Shown: positions 33,901-45,808 of the stretch, piece by piece
How positions within the stretch are numbered: the first letter of the stretch is position 1
Layout: every line of letters begins with the position of its first letter
Source of the DNA: Lasiodiplodia sp. COLG20
Lineage: Eukaryota; Ascomycota; Dothideomycetes; Botryosphaeriales; Botryosphaeriaceae
Length of the DNA stretch: 64,000 bases
Direction: 5' to 3'
Assembly (NCBI GenBank): GCA_009801085.1
Contig: VNWV01000002.1
Coordinates: 4,216,001-4,280,000 of the forward strand
The notes under the pieces: model-generated
What the model was told of the DNA's origin: nothing
Seen by the model: the letters and a program-made list of their open reading frames with translations, nothing else
Databases searched by the model: none
Translations under genes and position numbers: made by a program

Positions 33901-34891
33901 ACACTTTCGGTTAAGCGGGAAAATGATTGGCTGACATATCTTGGTGACAGGTGCTGGACTCATCGCGTGAAGAATATCTCTATGTGTAAGGGCTCAACTC
34001 GCAAGGCGCACTCCGGGAAGCGCGATGGCTAATGCAGGGGCAGGTACTCGATCTACGTGCTCGAAGCCTCCACTTCGAACAAGCTAGCCTACTTTTTCCC
34101 GCCATTTGTAAGTCACCCAATGATAGCATGTCTCTGGCGCTCTAAGCGCTTCCGCGCCGCAACACAGCCCTCCAAATGCCTGGCCGCGGCCGATCTAAAT
34201 AGCGGCGGCCGGCTTGTTGCTGCATTTTAAGCAGCATTGCGGCCAGTGCGTATGGCGGTGCGGTGTCTTGAGGACGCCGTTGGTGGCGAAGCACATGGCG
34301 TGCTCTGATTCGCCAGGGCCCGCTCAAGCCACAAATAGGGCTGCATAGCCTGCCAAAGCCGCGTGCCGAACGCGTGATGACGAACCGCAAGCTAACGTCT
34401 AACAGAACCTCGTGCCCGTGGTGCTCTTCCGACCAATCCTGATGGTCCTGCCTGCGCGCGCTGCCCGCGGGGCGCGTATCGTGTTGCTCAAGGCGACTCA
34501 CGCGCCGTTTGTTGGGATCATCTGGGCATATGAGAACTGGCAGGACTATGTCTGGAAGAAGAACGTTGCGAGGCGCGGAACCATGGGCATCGAAACAATG
34601 GGCGGTAGACAGGCTCCTGCGACTAACGGCGGGCTGCCGTCGCGTCCGATCAAGACAGGCATGTCGGGCAAGTCGACGGCAGTGCCGGCGTCGCTTGTGC
34701 AGGCATCCAGGCGCAACGCACGAGCTGTGCGCCCAGAGCTGAGCGGCGGCGTCGTGCGTGCCGGCACGGTCGCCACGGCCCCTGCCGACGCCAGCGCTGG
34801 CGAGACGATGCGGCTGCTCAAGGAGCTTTCGGCGCAGGTGGAGGAGCTGCGGGCGACGGTGGTCAAGCAGCAGGGGGGCGGGCAGCAGTAG
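30983..34891 (+). CDS. YVC1: vacuolar TRP-type cation channel, Yvc1-like
   Basis: At least 17 exons: 30983-31086, 31319-31453, about 31770-32466, 32547-32725, 32775-32876, 32938-33019, 33074-33116, 33168-33188, 33246-33294, 33365-33449, 33506-33524, 33579-33595, 33646-33673, 33726-33800, 33951-33985, 34044-34107, 34406-34891. The start is MAAETATVKLTLPLPELPD. Exon 3 has DDDRGINESRGLACEVVAWQ, an Asn/Gly repeat and LSQRCIQDIINGIWNGEIVF. Exon 4 starts LGDPWCRLRVPRYMKTFEIF with the first helix; further helices are WDIGIIIIGLVFFIT, IKFLGFVLIIYLGFFTTFAL and VFVCMTNQLLITSMM. The tail ends in a short coiled coil (MRLLKELSAQVEELRATV). Yvc1 releases Ca2+ from the vacuole. Exons 2 and 3 do not join in phase by any visible AG, so one exon in the 31454-31769 gap is probably missing from this model. 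Confidence 0.85.
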
Positions 34892-35750
34892 ACGGCGGGT
34901 GAAGGACGGATCTGGGCGCAGCGCCGGCAGCGGCGTGGGCGCGAGGTGGAGGAGCGACGGGAGCGGCAGGCCGGGAAGAGCGGTGCGCGGTGCGGAGAGG
35001 GCTGCTGGGGCGCGGCAGGATGTGGCGATCGTGCTTGGGCAGATCAGACAAATTTCGCAGGTAGGCACGAGCAAAATCCACAGCTAGGCATCCGTCGACG
35101 CCGGCAGCATCAACGTCTCTGTGCTTGCTTGCGTGCGTGTGCGGTGGCAGCCAGATTCGGACCGCTGGACGGGCTGCGGAACCCTTTCGCCGGGCCCCCG
35201 CTAGTGCGCCCACTACTCAGACCCCTGCTGCGGCAGCCGGGCATGCCCGCAAGCCCCAGCCGGCAAGGGCACTAACGCCGGTTTCCAACACCCTGCAGCT
35301 GTGCACTCCAGCATTGGCAAGCGCGCAAGCCTGCGCAGCGCCGCCTCGATCGTCGCCCTTCGAGAACGGCGCTTTACCGCTCGCCGCGGCTTGCTCGACC
35401 GGGCCCTGCACAGGCGAGATGCCTGCCCCCCAAGTTAAGTCCTGAGATTCTGCCTTGCCAGCCCATGTCTTCACCCCACCTCACCGCCCCAATGTAGCAA
35501 AAAATACTATCATTTCGTCTGTTGTCCCAGCGGAAGGGATCGCATTGCACCTCTTGTTATATATCTCGCACGCGCAGACCTGCCTCCCAAGTCACTACCA
35601 GCAACGCACTCACCACCGCACTCTTCAATTCTCTTTTCCCATCCACACGACCGCCTCGTCTGCTGGACGCCTTAGATCTCTGCGCTGCGCAACATAGATC
35701 CTGCTGATCCCCGCTCCCGCACTATCTTGTCCGGCAAGCCACCTCTCGTA
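34892..35750. promoter_or_regulatory. intergenic, YVC1 3' end and C2H2 factor promoter
   Basis: About 860 bp between two plus-strand genes. The last 200 bp are CT/AC-rich with no in-frame ATG close to the start, as in a leader. No motif stands out. Confidence 0.35.
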
Positions 35751-37014
35751 ATGGAAGCAACCTCACCCCGCTCGCCCTCGCAGCCCTCGTCCTATGAGCG
35801 CAGCTATGACCAAGCTTCCTACGCGCATCCTTCGACATACCCTTCGCCTGCCAGAACAGAAGGTGACACCTCCAGCTACATGACGGATTCCATGGTCCTC
35901 TACAACCAGTACCCCTCAATGACTCTCCCAAACCACTCCGTCCACCCCGCGCAGACCTTGTATCCACTTTCACCGCACCCCACCGAGGCGCCCTGGACCC
36001 CTTCTCTGGCACCTAGCGCATCTCCGGGCATGGCGAACGGACAACGCGGCCGGGTATGGACGGAGCCCTACGAGGTTATGCCATGGGAACAATCGTTCTC
36101 ATACATGCCGCCTAGCTCTCTGGTCGACCCCAGGCACTCTCCGGCGCTATCCGACGGCGTCATTCTATCTCAGCGATCATCCATCTCCTCATACGACCCT
36201 TCCTTATACTCTCAAGATGACTCCGACACCAGCTGGATCAAGGCGGAGCCGCAGAACGAGCTTATGGGCGACGAAGATCCAATGCGCGCCGCTCAGCCCT
36301 TGACTGTATCCCCGCTGCGACTGGGCAACCCTAGGTATGTAACAGCTCGGAGCTTCAGCCTGCAAGCATCCCCACTACTTTCGGCAACATGAGAGCTAAG
36401 AGATTCAACAGTGAGACCAGCATGGTCAATACCAGCACCGCGCGGACGCGATCACGGAGCGCAACGACGAGAGAGAACGCCACCCACAAATGTGAGATAT
36501 GTGGCAGGCTATTCCAGCGCAGCTACAACCACAATGCGCACATGGATATTCACAACCCCCAGCGGCCGAAGCCAAACGTCTGCAAGACCAAAGGCTGCGG
36601 AAGGAAATTTGTGCGGAGGACAGACCTGATCAGGCATGACCAAAGTGTAGGCATCACGGCGCCGCAACCCGTGCTTTAGCGAACGCCGCTGATCTCAATG
36701 TGCACAGGTGCATCTCAAAGTGAAGAACCACAAATGCGTAGCATGCGATGCTCACTTCGCACGGAAGGACACTCTCAGGAGGTAAGACAACCCGCAAGCA
36801 CACCACTGCCGCACGGCGCCAGAGAACTGACGGGTTCCACGACAGACACACTGAAGACGGGTGCCCCAAGCGCTTCGATGTCATCAACAGGCAGGCGCAG
36901 AGGCAGGCGGCGGCCCGCGGCCAAAGGGCAATGCCCATGCACAGCAACGAGCTCCCGCAGCAGCAAGCAACACCTCAACACATGTCTTCGCTTGGTTATT
37001 CGACCCCGTACTAA
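35751..37014 (+). CDS. C2H2 zinc-finger transcription factor
   Basis: Four exons: 35751-36334, 36412-36646, 36708-36781 and 36846-37014, in phase, give 353 residues. The first ~200 residues are disordered, rich in Ser, Pro, Tyr and Met (SPRSPSQPSSYERSYDQAS), with an acidic SQDDSDTSWIKAEP segment that might be an activation region. The finger block is HKCEICGRLFQRSYNHNAHM (finger 1), CKTKGCGRKFVRRTDLIRHD (finger 2, four residues between the Cys) and HKCVACDAHFARKDTLRRH followed by TEDGC (finger 3). Introns fall between and within fingers, and splicing is needed to build them. The Gln-rich end stops at GYSTPY. I do not recognise the orthologue. The gene borders an 8-kb near-empty region, as many regulators with long flanks do. 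Confidence 0.87.
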
Positions 37015-38977
37015 GCCCGCGGCGGGCCGAGTTCCTGCAGGCCGTCGCGCGACACGGATACGATACACACGCAACGGAATGCTTTGCAATCGGAGTGTAG
37101 ATAGGGACGTTACTTCATATGGGTGGCATCGTGCGTCATAGCGACCAGCATTTGGCATATGGAAATGGGTGGGCGGCACATTTTTTTCGATTTGGTGTGG
37201 CGCATCTTTTTTTTTTCTCCCCCATCGCGGGGCTCCGGAGGCATCGTCAGCACTTGGCGGGGGATGTGATATCATCAGGCGTATGGCAGGGTTCGGTGGC
37301 TTCGTGTGTTTCTCTTGCTCATTTCTCCTCTCATGCATCCGGCGCTCGTTTTACCGACGAGGGCCATCGATTGGGCGGCTTGCGTTGTTTATTTTCTGGA
37401 GGCTACTACTACCCAATGTGCATTTCTGTTAGACGCGTCAAGCTCATGCATCAGGTGTCGCGGCAGACGCTACTGTGGCTGGTGCCCCATCGGGTCTAGG
37501 GGTCGGCATGGCTTGGTGTGCGCAAGTGGGGGTTTCGCGCGTGGGACAGCGAGTATAGCACACCTAATTGCAGCATTGGCAGTATTGGCACACGACGGAC
37601 CAGGCCCGTTTCGGATCGCATCGCATTGCCTCTGTGAAGTGGTCTTCCAGGCAACCTTAGGCCCCATTTCGCAGCTCTCCAGGCAGCACTGCGACAGGGC
37701 AGGCCGTTTCGCTTTGGCAAGGAAGTGATGTGATGGCCGTGCTGAAGGATTCGAATCCCTGCAGATGTCGAAGAGAATGGGTCCCAGGCGTGCGGTAAGC
37801 CGGCGGCCTGGGTGCGTGGAAGCGCGGGAAATGGAGAGAAGAGGGACGTAGGCCTCACGACAACAGGTTGGGGGCCAAAACCGACGGGCAGCGAGTGCGG
37901 CGCAAGGGCTTAAATGGGCCTGCTGCTTCCAGCTTAGCTTTGCGAGCGTATATCCCACGAATCAGACGGGCGAGCGCTAGCGCACAGGGCATCCGGCGGC
38001 TATCAAAACAACGGTCGCGCTTCTGCGACGTCGATGCCCGCAGCCCCCTGCGTCAGGGCGGCGCTGCGATTTGCAGGAGCCTCTGGCGGCCGCGATTCAT
38101 GGAGTTGGGCTGTCTCAGGCCACAACCTCGCTTTCTGTCTCTCTCTCGTTCTACCAGCGTGCCGGAGAACGGGTCGAGCGCGCCTTATCGACGGCTCTGA
38201 TGGCAAGTGGAGCCAGCGGCCGCCCGTGCTCCGCTAATTGCGTCTCCATGCGTGTCTGGCCCGGCCGACGACCTCTCCGTCGTCCTGTTTGCCTGGCTGC
38301 ACGCGCGCTCTTGCGCTGGGCTCGATGCCCCCGCCGGCCGGGGCCGCAGTGCTCGTGCGTGGCCAACGCGAGACATGCCGGAAGCAGCGCTGTGGACAGA
38401 TGATCTGGGTATGCCCCTGGCCCGCAGGCGTCAGAACTTTATGCCGAGCTGACGGAGTCCCCAGGGCCTAAACGCTGCCGCGCATATCGGCACGCTTCGC
38501 ACCGTCGCTTCGCCGTGCGCGCCCGCCCGCTACCCGCACATGAGGTGATCGTGCTGGCCGCTTCAAGTATGACATCCTGACCGATCCGGCAGCGCAAACG
38601 TAGCCGGCCGTATCTGCCACAGCTCCGCGACGGGGGACACCTAGGTATCGACTTCTTCTCCCTCCGCTTCTCGGGCACTGGGGCCACCTGCTGCGCCTGT
38701 CGTTGCGCCTGCCTCGATTGCGCGCGCGCATGATGTGCGGCTTCCGTTTTCCCCGTCCCGCACGCTCGTTTGCTTGCTCCACGCTGTGATTTCGCATGGA
38801 CACTGGACCCTGCCGCCGCCACCGATACCTACACGGCCGCCATCGAGCACCGGTAATCTGGCCAACACATGACCGCAAGCTGCTGCGAGCGCGGCCGTCT
38901 TCCTCCTGGGTGCATGCAGCTCTCCTCTTCGGTGTGGTGGCTCGCACCCGTCGTCGCGTCCACGGTCCGCTGAGCCC

Positions 38978-39241
38978 TCAAGAGAGCACGAGCCCGGGGC
39001 GGCCTCTCTGCCAGGCCCGCTCCTTGCCCCGCCGCCCAACCACCACGCACACCACCACCCGCGGCACCCTGGCTACCTGGACGGCGGCAGCCCGTTTGAC
39101 CGCGATCGCATGGACAATGGCACTTTCGATTGCCTGACGAATCAGCGCGACACCCACCGCGCCACCAACACCCGGCGGCGCTGTGACTGGCGCCTGCGCG
39201 ACCACTCGAACCTCGAGATTTTGCAAAACTCCAGAGCTTGA
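38978..39241 (+). other. coding-like island, plus strand
   Basis: The frame ending at TGA 39239-39241 is open from at least 38978 and mostly uses codons ending in C or G, unlike chance frames nearby. It reads LLAPPPNHHAHHHPRHPGYL, then GGSPFDRDRMDNGTFDCLTN, and ends SNLEILQNSRA. The only Met is internal, so if real it is a 3' exon of a spliced gene. I could not join it to an upstream exon. Unknown function. Confidence 0.2.
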
Positions 39242-39750
39242 TCGCAATCCGGCCAATCGACAAGGGACCCTCTCGCCTACCTCGATGGCGAGAAGCACAT
39301 CCTGCCCATGCCGAGTTGAGACACGCACCCACATACGCACAGCTTTGCAACTTCATGCTAGTGCATCGATGACCAGTAGCGCGGAGGCGAATTCGTCTGG
39401 AGCAGCCAGTCCTGCTACTTCGCTTCGGTCTGGGTCCATCTCCTCGTAGCAGGTGCGGAACAGCTCTTGTCCCGCAATAGGAACTCGATCCGATGACCCT
39501 CTCTTCTCTTGGGACAGAGTGGCTTCGAGCATTGTGACTGCTGATCACTTCGGATAAGCTGCTCGCCTCTTTGCGTTGTGCAGGTCTCACTATCCCTTCT
39601 GCGCCGTCGTGAGCGGTCAGATCCGGCACGTTCAATGTGATGGCAGTGTCAACCTCATCAGGGCCCCGTTCAACCTAGCATTTCTACGTGAGCCGTCAGC
39701 CGTTCGGATCGCAGCGCCATCGGGACACTAGGACCTTCTGAGCTTATCAG

Positions 39751-40023
39751 CTACAGCAAGCCACACAGCATCTCACCCGCCCACTGGCTCCTACTACTCG
39801 CTCGCCTGCACGAAGTCCCGCTGCCGAGAGCCACCCCGTCACTCTTACCAATCACGACATCCACTACAGCTCCCAAGGAGATTGCTGCTCCCCCGGCTAG
39901 CTGCCCAGCCAGTCCTCTCCACGGAAATTTCTCTGTCAATGCGCTCATCCACGCGCGGATTCCCGCTGGAGCACTACATTCCACGTAGACGCGCGCCAAA
40001 TGACCGCCACAGGTGCACTTCAT
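39751..40023 (-). other. 90-codon ATG-initiated frame, minus strand
   Basis: The frame starts MKCTCGGHLARVYVECSAP and continues WRGLAGQLAGGAAISLGAVV, ending QWAGEMLCGLL. It has an ATG and moderate hydrophobicity, but no family match. It may be chance. Confidence 0.15.
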
Positions 40024-40387
40024 CGACGATCACATGCCCAATCCCAACGAAAAATGCGGACATGATTTGTTTTACCTGTTGCCATCCAACTATCTGTATC
40101 TTCCGCGGCAGATACCGTCAAGTGGGACGTACAGTTGCCATACAGAACTCCAATAGTAGGCGCCGTTGCCAAGACAAGAACCGCGTCATGCTCGGACATA
40201 GAGCCTTTCTACTCCGCCCCGGTTCCGTGCTTCGTTTGATCGCCCCCTCCGGTGGCCGGGCCCCATCACAGACAATTGCGGCGCGTCCCCAACGCCCAGG
40301 CCCTGGTGGCTGATGAGCGGGAGCATAATTTCTGCTGGGTCCAGCTGTGCCCTCCTTCCTTGTTCGTCCTGGCCTCTTGACACTCAC

Positions 40388-40684
40388 GTATACCTCCAAC
40401 ACCACACTTTGCAGCAACTTGCCCCCTACTGACGCTTCTTCCACTCTTTTCAACGCCTTTGTGTCGCCTGACTTGTAGAGATACACAATCTGGCCTCCTT
40501 CCCGTTCGAGCTGGATGGCTGATGCAGAGTTGCAGAAGGATTCGTTCGAGAAGAAATCAGCCCCACCATACCGCAAGACCAGACCAACCGAAGGACTAAA
40601 TGAGCTCTCGGGTACGGCTTTCCCTGGTACTGGGACGTGACGATGTGACCGCGATAGTGTGACAAATACCGGCCGCCAGGACAA
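40388..40684 (-). other. coding-like island, minus strand
   Basis: The open minus frame contains LRYGGADFFSNESFCNSASA, then REGGQIVYLYKSGDTKALKR and GGKLLQSVVLEVY, directly followed by gtgagt, a consensus splice donor. This reads like a real exon, but no ATG precedes it and I found no matching next exon. It could be part of a decayed gene. Confidence 0.22.
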
Positions 40685-43600
40685 GCTCCCGTGTGGAGGT
40701 TACACAAACTGAACGCCACATATGCAATCCATGTAAACTCGGAAATCACCCATTATCTGGGCTTCTCCTGGGCCTCCTGGGCCTTTATCCCTCCTTTCAG
40801 CGCCTGCGAATTTGGCGACCATTGGTACTTAGCCGGCGTTGCAGTGTGAGCGATGTCCATCATCTGCTCTGCGCCACCAACACTCGCTTGATGTGCCGCA
40901 GCAAATGCGGCGCTGTAGAAATTACCCGCAGATCTCCGCAGCACGTTCCACACCACTCCGCATATCCATCGTATGCCGTGGCTTGTGTATCGGTCTCGAC
41001 ATACTCTGCTGCCGTCCTCTACGCCCATTGAAACGGAATTATCCTTCCCATGCAATGCAGCAACAGCAGAGCGGCGGCATTCTCCTACGGAAGGAAGCGA
41101 GAAGCGGCCAGCAAGCGCAGGGAGCGTGACTGGCAGAGAAGTCCGTAATATCCGTAGGAAGTAAGCCGAGGGGAGTCAGGCCATGTTTCTTCTCCATCGC
41201 TCTTTTTCAGACTACATGGGATTTCGTGCGCGCGCCAGCTCTGATCAACCCACCCACCCAATCACCAGACGACCCCAGCAGCCCATCTGAAGCTTCAATA
41301 TCATTTTACATTTCACTTACGACACTCTCATGAAACCTCTCCACACCCCGGTGTCGGGCGCCACTGTGCTGACACGCGGGCGGATCCCGCCGCGCCAATA
41401 CGCCCGGGGCTTACTGCCGGACGCCGGACGTGGGATCAAGAACGTGTGGTCTGTGCGGCATGGAGACGGCAGCAGCACGGGGGATTGGATGGGCGGGCTT
41501 GCTCCTCTTTCCCTCGCAGGGAAGAGGGAGGGAGAGGGGAAGCTGCACGATGGGTACAAGATCATGCGAGAAGCGGGGGCCTTACATGGAGTGGGTGACC
41601 GATGAGTGGTGTACACGCAACAGAGATACTCTGATGGCAGCGCGTGGAGGCAATAAGTGTTGGTGCCTGTTGCTGCTGACAATTAGGGGTCATGTTTTGT
41701 CGTGTTTGCACGCTGGCGACGACTGATCGCTACTTCTTATGGGATCTCGGTATGCACGACTCGTTGATCTGCTTTGGCATCGAGGTCTCGACTTTTCCGT
41801 CCCGCTCTCTGTTCCTGCGCGCGTCATTGGCAGGGAGTGTGCGGGCCGCGGACGCCTGCTGAATCCACATTCGTTCTTCTCTTCTTGCTGCTTCATTGTA
41901 TTTCTTTTCGTATCTCTTTTCTCCACGGCTTTCTGCTCCCCACGTAAGATCGGAGGTTACATATCTGAGAAGCAGCCACCATCCGTTTTTCTTTTTTTTT
42001 TTTTCGGTTCGACAAGCAGGCGCGTGCGCGTGTAGTCCAGTAAGGAAAAGAGAATGGCGGGACGGGATGAAGTGATGGTGTGTGCGTGAGTCTGTGCACA
42101 GGTTACACAACAGCGATCCTGCAAAGACCCGCCCGGGACAAAACATCGGGTCTGTCCAAGGATTCCCAAGAAAGATCGGCTCTGGGCCCTGCCCCTCTTT
42201 CTCTCCGTGATGACCAAGGCTGAAGGGCCACTTGGACAGTCACACCATCGCTCTTTTACCTCGAAGGTCGAAAAAAAGGGACACGAGAATACAAATCCAG
42301 AGGGAAAATGTGCGATGAGCCCCACACACTCGTTCACGAAAGAAGGCACATAGCACCACTCCCACTATGACCTGGACCACCTTGTGGCTGGTGTTTGACT
42401 TTTCGTTCTACTACCTTCCCGCGGCTCCTCGGCCCACTGGCGGGGGCGTTTGTGTGTCTGTGTGGGAAAGAGAAGGGCAGCCGGCTGGGCCCGGCTCCCA
42501 AGACGGTGTTCACGAGTAAGTAAAAGTAGGTTGGAAGGGTTTCGCCGCCGATGGTGGTCCGGTCGGGCCGTCTGAACGAGGTGCGTTCCGATGCGCACGA
42601 AAGCGGCGGCGGACAGGTGGAAGATTGAGGATGAACGAGCAGTTCTGCGGGCAGGATCGCTACTCTTGGCTTTGGGTCCTTTTTTCCCTCGCTACATGTG
42701 CTTACGGACGAAATTGACTGCCCTGACCCCGTGCATGACGAATTGCCTCCGTCTCCAGCCCGGCGGTTCGTGGCAGGTTTCAAGACGAACGGTCGGCAGC
42801 AGCACGAATGCGTAAGCGAGTATTGTACTGGCCATGATTTGTACGGCTCGAAACCAGATTCATCTCTCTGATCCACCGCGAGGTTGCCTTTTTGCCTCAC
42901 AATCCTTCCCGCTCCGCAACCCGTCTTGCATCGGTTCGGGAGCCTGCTCCGCACCGGAATCTTCCCGTCACTTCCCCCCGTCGTCGACGAGCCTCGACCT
43001 TCCAAGTTTTCGTCCCGTCGATTCGATCATCAGAAACTCGTCATCTCCGGCCCATTCGGTAAAGCGGCCTTGCTAATCTTTCTCCCGGCCGGACAAGGGG
43101 AATGATGAATCCAAGGGCGTAATAACCGCGCTCCCGCCTGCAAACGAGAGGGAGCACGGTCCGTCCCCGGAAAAGCCGCAGGCGGCACATTCAGCAACGG
43201 CCCTTGTCCCTGCTGCTCTAGCCGCGGTGATTTCTACGCTGCCCCTCCTCTGCCGCGAGACTTGGTGCACGCGAAAACCCACAATGAAAAAGCCGATGCC
43301 GTGTGTGTGCCGCAAGCCCGACGGCGCGCGCGCTTCTTTCGCGGCCGCGCCAGCAGTGCGCCACAGGGCGAATAGAGCCATCTTGGCAACGGGGCGGACA
43401 GGGGGAGGGAGCGCCGTTTTCGCTGGCAACGGCAGAAGAAGGCGCACGCAATACTAACCACGATCGAGACTCCGTGCCATTGGGATTTTGCTTTTTCTTC
43501 CTTCTCTTCTTCTCGTGATCTTGACGGGGCCGGAGAAAGCTTATTGGCCCCCGTATTTTGCAGTCTTGTAGCTAGGGCTCAGCGCCTCCCGAATGGCAGT

Positions 43601-44985
43601 AGGTGTGTGGAGTGGCCGACCGGTTTGCTGTCGGCGGGTGGTGGCCCGACAGCTGACCAATCGCCGGAATCGAGATTGGAGACGACGATTCATAGTAGCA
43701 TCATTACAGCGAAACCGAGGAAGTGTTTGGGCCATGTTTCTCAGGGGCTCAAAGGGCATCGAGAAAAGAGTAGTTGTAGGGACTGGATTGCTTGCAATTA
43801 CGAAAAGCCGCGCGGAGAAGCTAGGACCGTTGCAGCCACGGCCGTCGCCCGCGCTGGACGAATATGGCCATGAATGCAGGAACTAATGCAACAGAAGCAC
43901 GCGCTTTCGTGTGCTATAACGAATAGGCTAGCTCAGTGGGGCATACACGAGCCTTCAGTTTTTGTTCCTAACAGGAATCGGGAAAGACGGTTTCGGATTC
44001 CCCGGTAACCGGTACACGCTGCTCCTCGATATATCCGCCTCTCTCCACGCCTAGTTTGCGCTCCTTCAAGGCCTTATCTGAGGAAGAAGCGCACGGAGCA
44101 CACACTGTGTTCTAAGAAAGGCGGTCAATCATGCATATGTACGCGCTTGCATACGCCGCAGGGTTTTGCGCAGGGACTTTTCTGCGGTGATGCTGAGCCG
44201 AGAACCTGCCATAATCGAAGCGCCAACGCTTCCATTCAGGCTTAGTTCAGGTACCAGGCTGGAGGACACAGGAAATCCGGGGAGCCCAGTCAAGAAGGTA
44301 CGCTCATTTTGCACTCTAGAAGCATATAAAATACACACATTCATAGAAGGACCCACGCATGGAATCATGTCTCCCTATTCTGGCTGCCTGGAGCTCCCTG
44401 CGGCGAGGGGCCTTCAAAATCGCTCAAGACCACTTGGTTCCCACTTCAGGGGACCTGGGAAGGATCGGTAGCAATCTCCGCTACAAACGTTGCCCCCGAC
44501 CATGTCGTCCGGTTTGTGGGTCATGGGCGGGGCTGGGAATAAGGTTGGGGCGGAGGAGCGCTTCCGCCCTGGTCTGGACCTGCTTCGCGTCGGCGAAGCT
44601 GTCAACAGCATGGCCCGATATGACGTACTCGGCTGGTAGTAGGTTGAGATTGAAAAGCGTAGCTGAACAGTAGCAATGCGGCTCCGCGTCGGCAAGGACT
44701 CTGATATCAATGGCGCTCGGCAAGCTCCACTAGTATCATTTCCGGATCGACCTGTGCGCTGAGCCATAGCGATCGAGAAGGACATGGCCGCAGGGTGAGA
44801 CAGATTTGTGGAGTCTCGAGTCAGGTCAGGGATGTTTTCAAGATTGCCGAACGTACAATAGACCCTGATTGTTGCTATCTTTTTCCTGTGATGAATCCGG
44901 AGGCGGCAACCGGCCCAGGTGTGGCGTGCGGTGCCGTTGGAGATGTCGTACGACCGAGCAATAAACGTCCGACGGGCAGGATTCA

Positions 44986-45596
44986 TCATGCATCGCTGCT
45001 GTCGTCATCTTCATCGTCGACGACACCCCTCATCGGCACGTCTTCGTGAACCTTGCTAGCATCGGACATGGCAGCTCCTCGCTGGTCCAGCAGAACATCG
45101 GCCGAGGCGTCACGCCGAGCGTGCAGGATTGCCTGCTTTGCGCGCTTGATAGCTTCTTCCTCGGCCTTGCGGATGGTGCCCGATACGCGGACGACTTGGA
45201 CTACGCAATCTTGACTGACTGGATGTGGGAGCCGCGTGATGAACGACAGCGCGGCCCAGACAAGGCGGTAATGGTCGCGCGAAACGCGTATGATAGCCGT
45301 GGACGTCGCGGGGGAGAAGTATTTAACTGGGGCAGCAAAGTCAGCCGGATTGCTGCACAGTGAGCGCTGCACATACCCTGTAGTGTACCACTTGTCACAC
45401 CAGCGCCATAGTCCCCAAACAACTCTGCAATGCCATCGCGGATGATTTTTATGAGAAGGCCGGCAGTCAGCTTGTCGGAGCTCGGCTGGTGGAACTGGAC
45501 CACATCAGGCACGGCTTTGGCGGGCTTGGACGACGAGGTTGCCGGCGACGGATACAGGAAGTTCACCAGCAGGTAGCGGTGCTTCAAGCGCACCAT
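44986..45596 (-). CDS. POP5: RNase P/MRP subunit Pop5
   Basis: Two exons, 45377-45596 and 44986-45326, joined by a 50-nt GT-AG intron, give 186 residues. The start MVRLKHRYLLVNFLYP is the Pop5 signature. Next come KLTAGLLIKIIRDGIAELFG and DYGAGVTSGTLQ, joined to VKYFSPATSTAIIRVSRDHY. Then WAALSFITRLPHP and VVRVSGTIRKAEEEAIKRAK complete the fold, with an acidic end DDEDDDSSDA. Pop5 is a small RNA-binding subunit of RNase P and RNase MRP, for tRNA 5' and rRNA processing in the nucleus. Reading through the intron would insert residues inside the core strand, so splicing is clear. Confidence 0.93.
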
Positions 45597-45808
45597 GGTG
45601 TGTTGTGCGGTTGGGTGGTGAAGTTTCGCGGTGCGCCAAGGCTGCGGCGTTTGCTGCTAAGTCCGGTCGCTTAGGCGGGGGAGCTGTTGCCTTTTGCGTC
45701 AGTGACGGCATCATCGCCTTCTGCCTGAAGCTCTACGCTACCACCTTCGACCCTTGTGATCTCGCCGCAACCCACAACACTGACGACACTTCGCACTGAG
45801 CTACAGCC
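45597..45808. promoter_or_regulatory. shared promoter of POP5 and the PI31-like gene
   Basis: Only 212 bp separate the divergent start codons, so both promoters must overlap. No TATA box is visible. Confidence 0.5.

Larger units (their letters stand above)
37015..44985. other. 8-kb region without a recognisable gene
   Basis: Almost 8 kb between the C2H2 factor and POP5. Many frames of 60-220 codons occur, but they overlap on both strands, lack good starts, and none matches a family. Pyrimidine/purine-rich tracts cluster at 41870-42030 (including a long T run) and 43490-43520. A few frames look coding-like and are listed separately. Candidates are a long regulatory region, non-coding transcripts or decayed genes. 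Confidence 0.5.

Noticed and set aside
34142..35074. 310-codon minus frame over the YVC1 3' end
   Set aside because: Antisense to the YVC1 last intron and exon; Arg/Pro/Leu-rich shadow with no motif.
37747..37758. ggattcgaatcc palindrome resembling a tRNA B box
   Set aside because: The flanks do not form a T-arm stem and no A box or acceptor stem is found on either strand.
39990..40060. VIVDEVHLW on the minus strand, like a helicase motif II
   Set aside because: Only a few residues match, a stop follows within 15 codons, and no other helicase motif is near.
44414..44989. 191-codon minus frame ending near POP5
   Set aside because: No motif, and it overlaps the POP5 3' end; likely chance.
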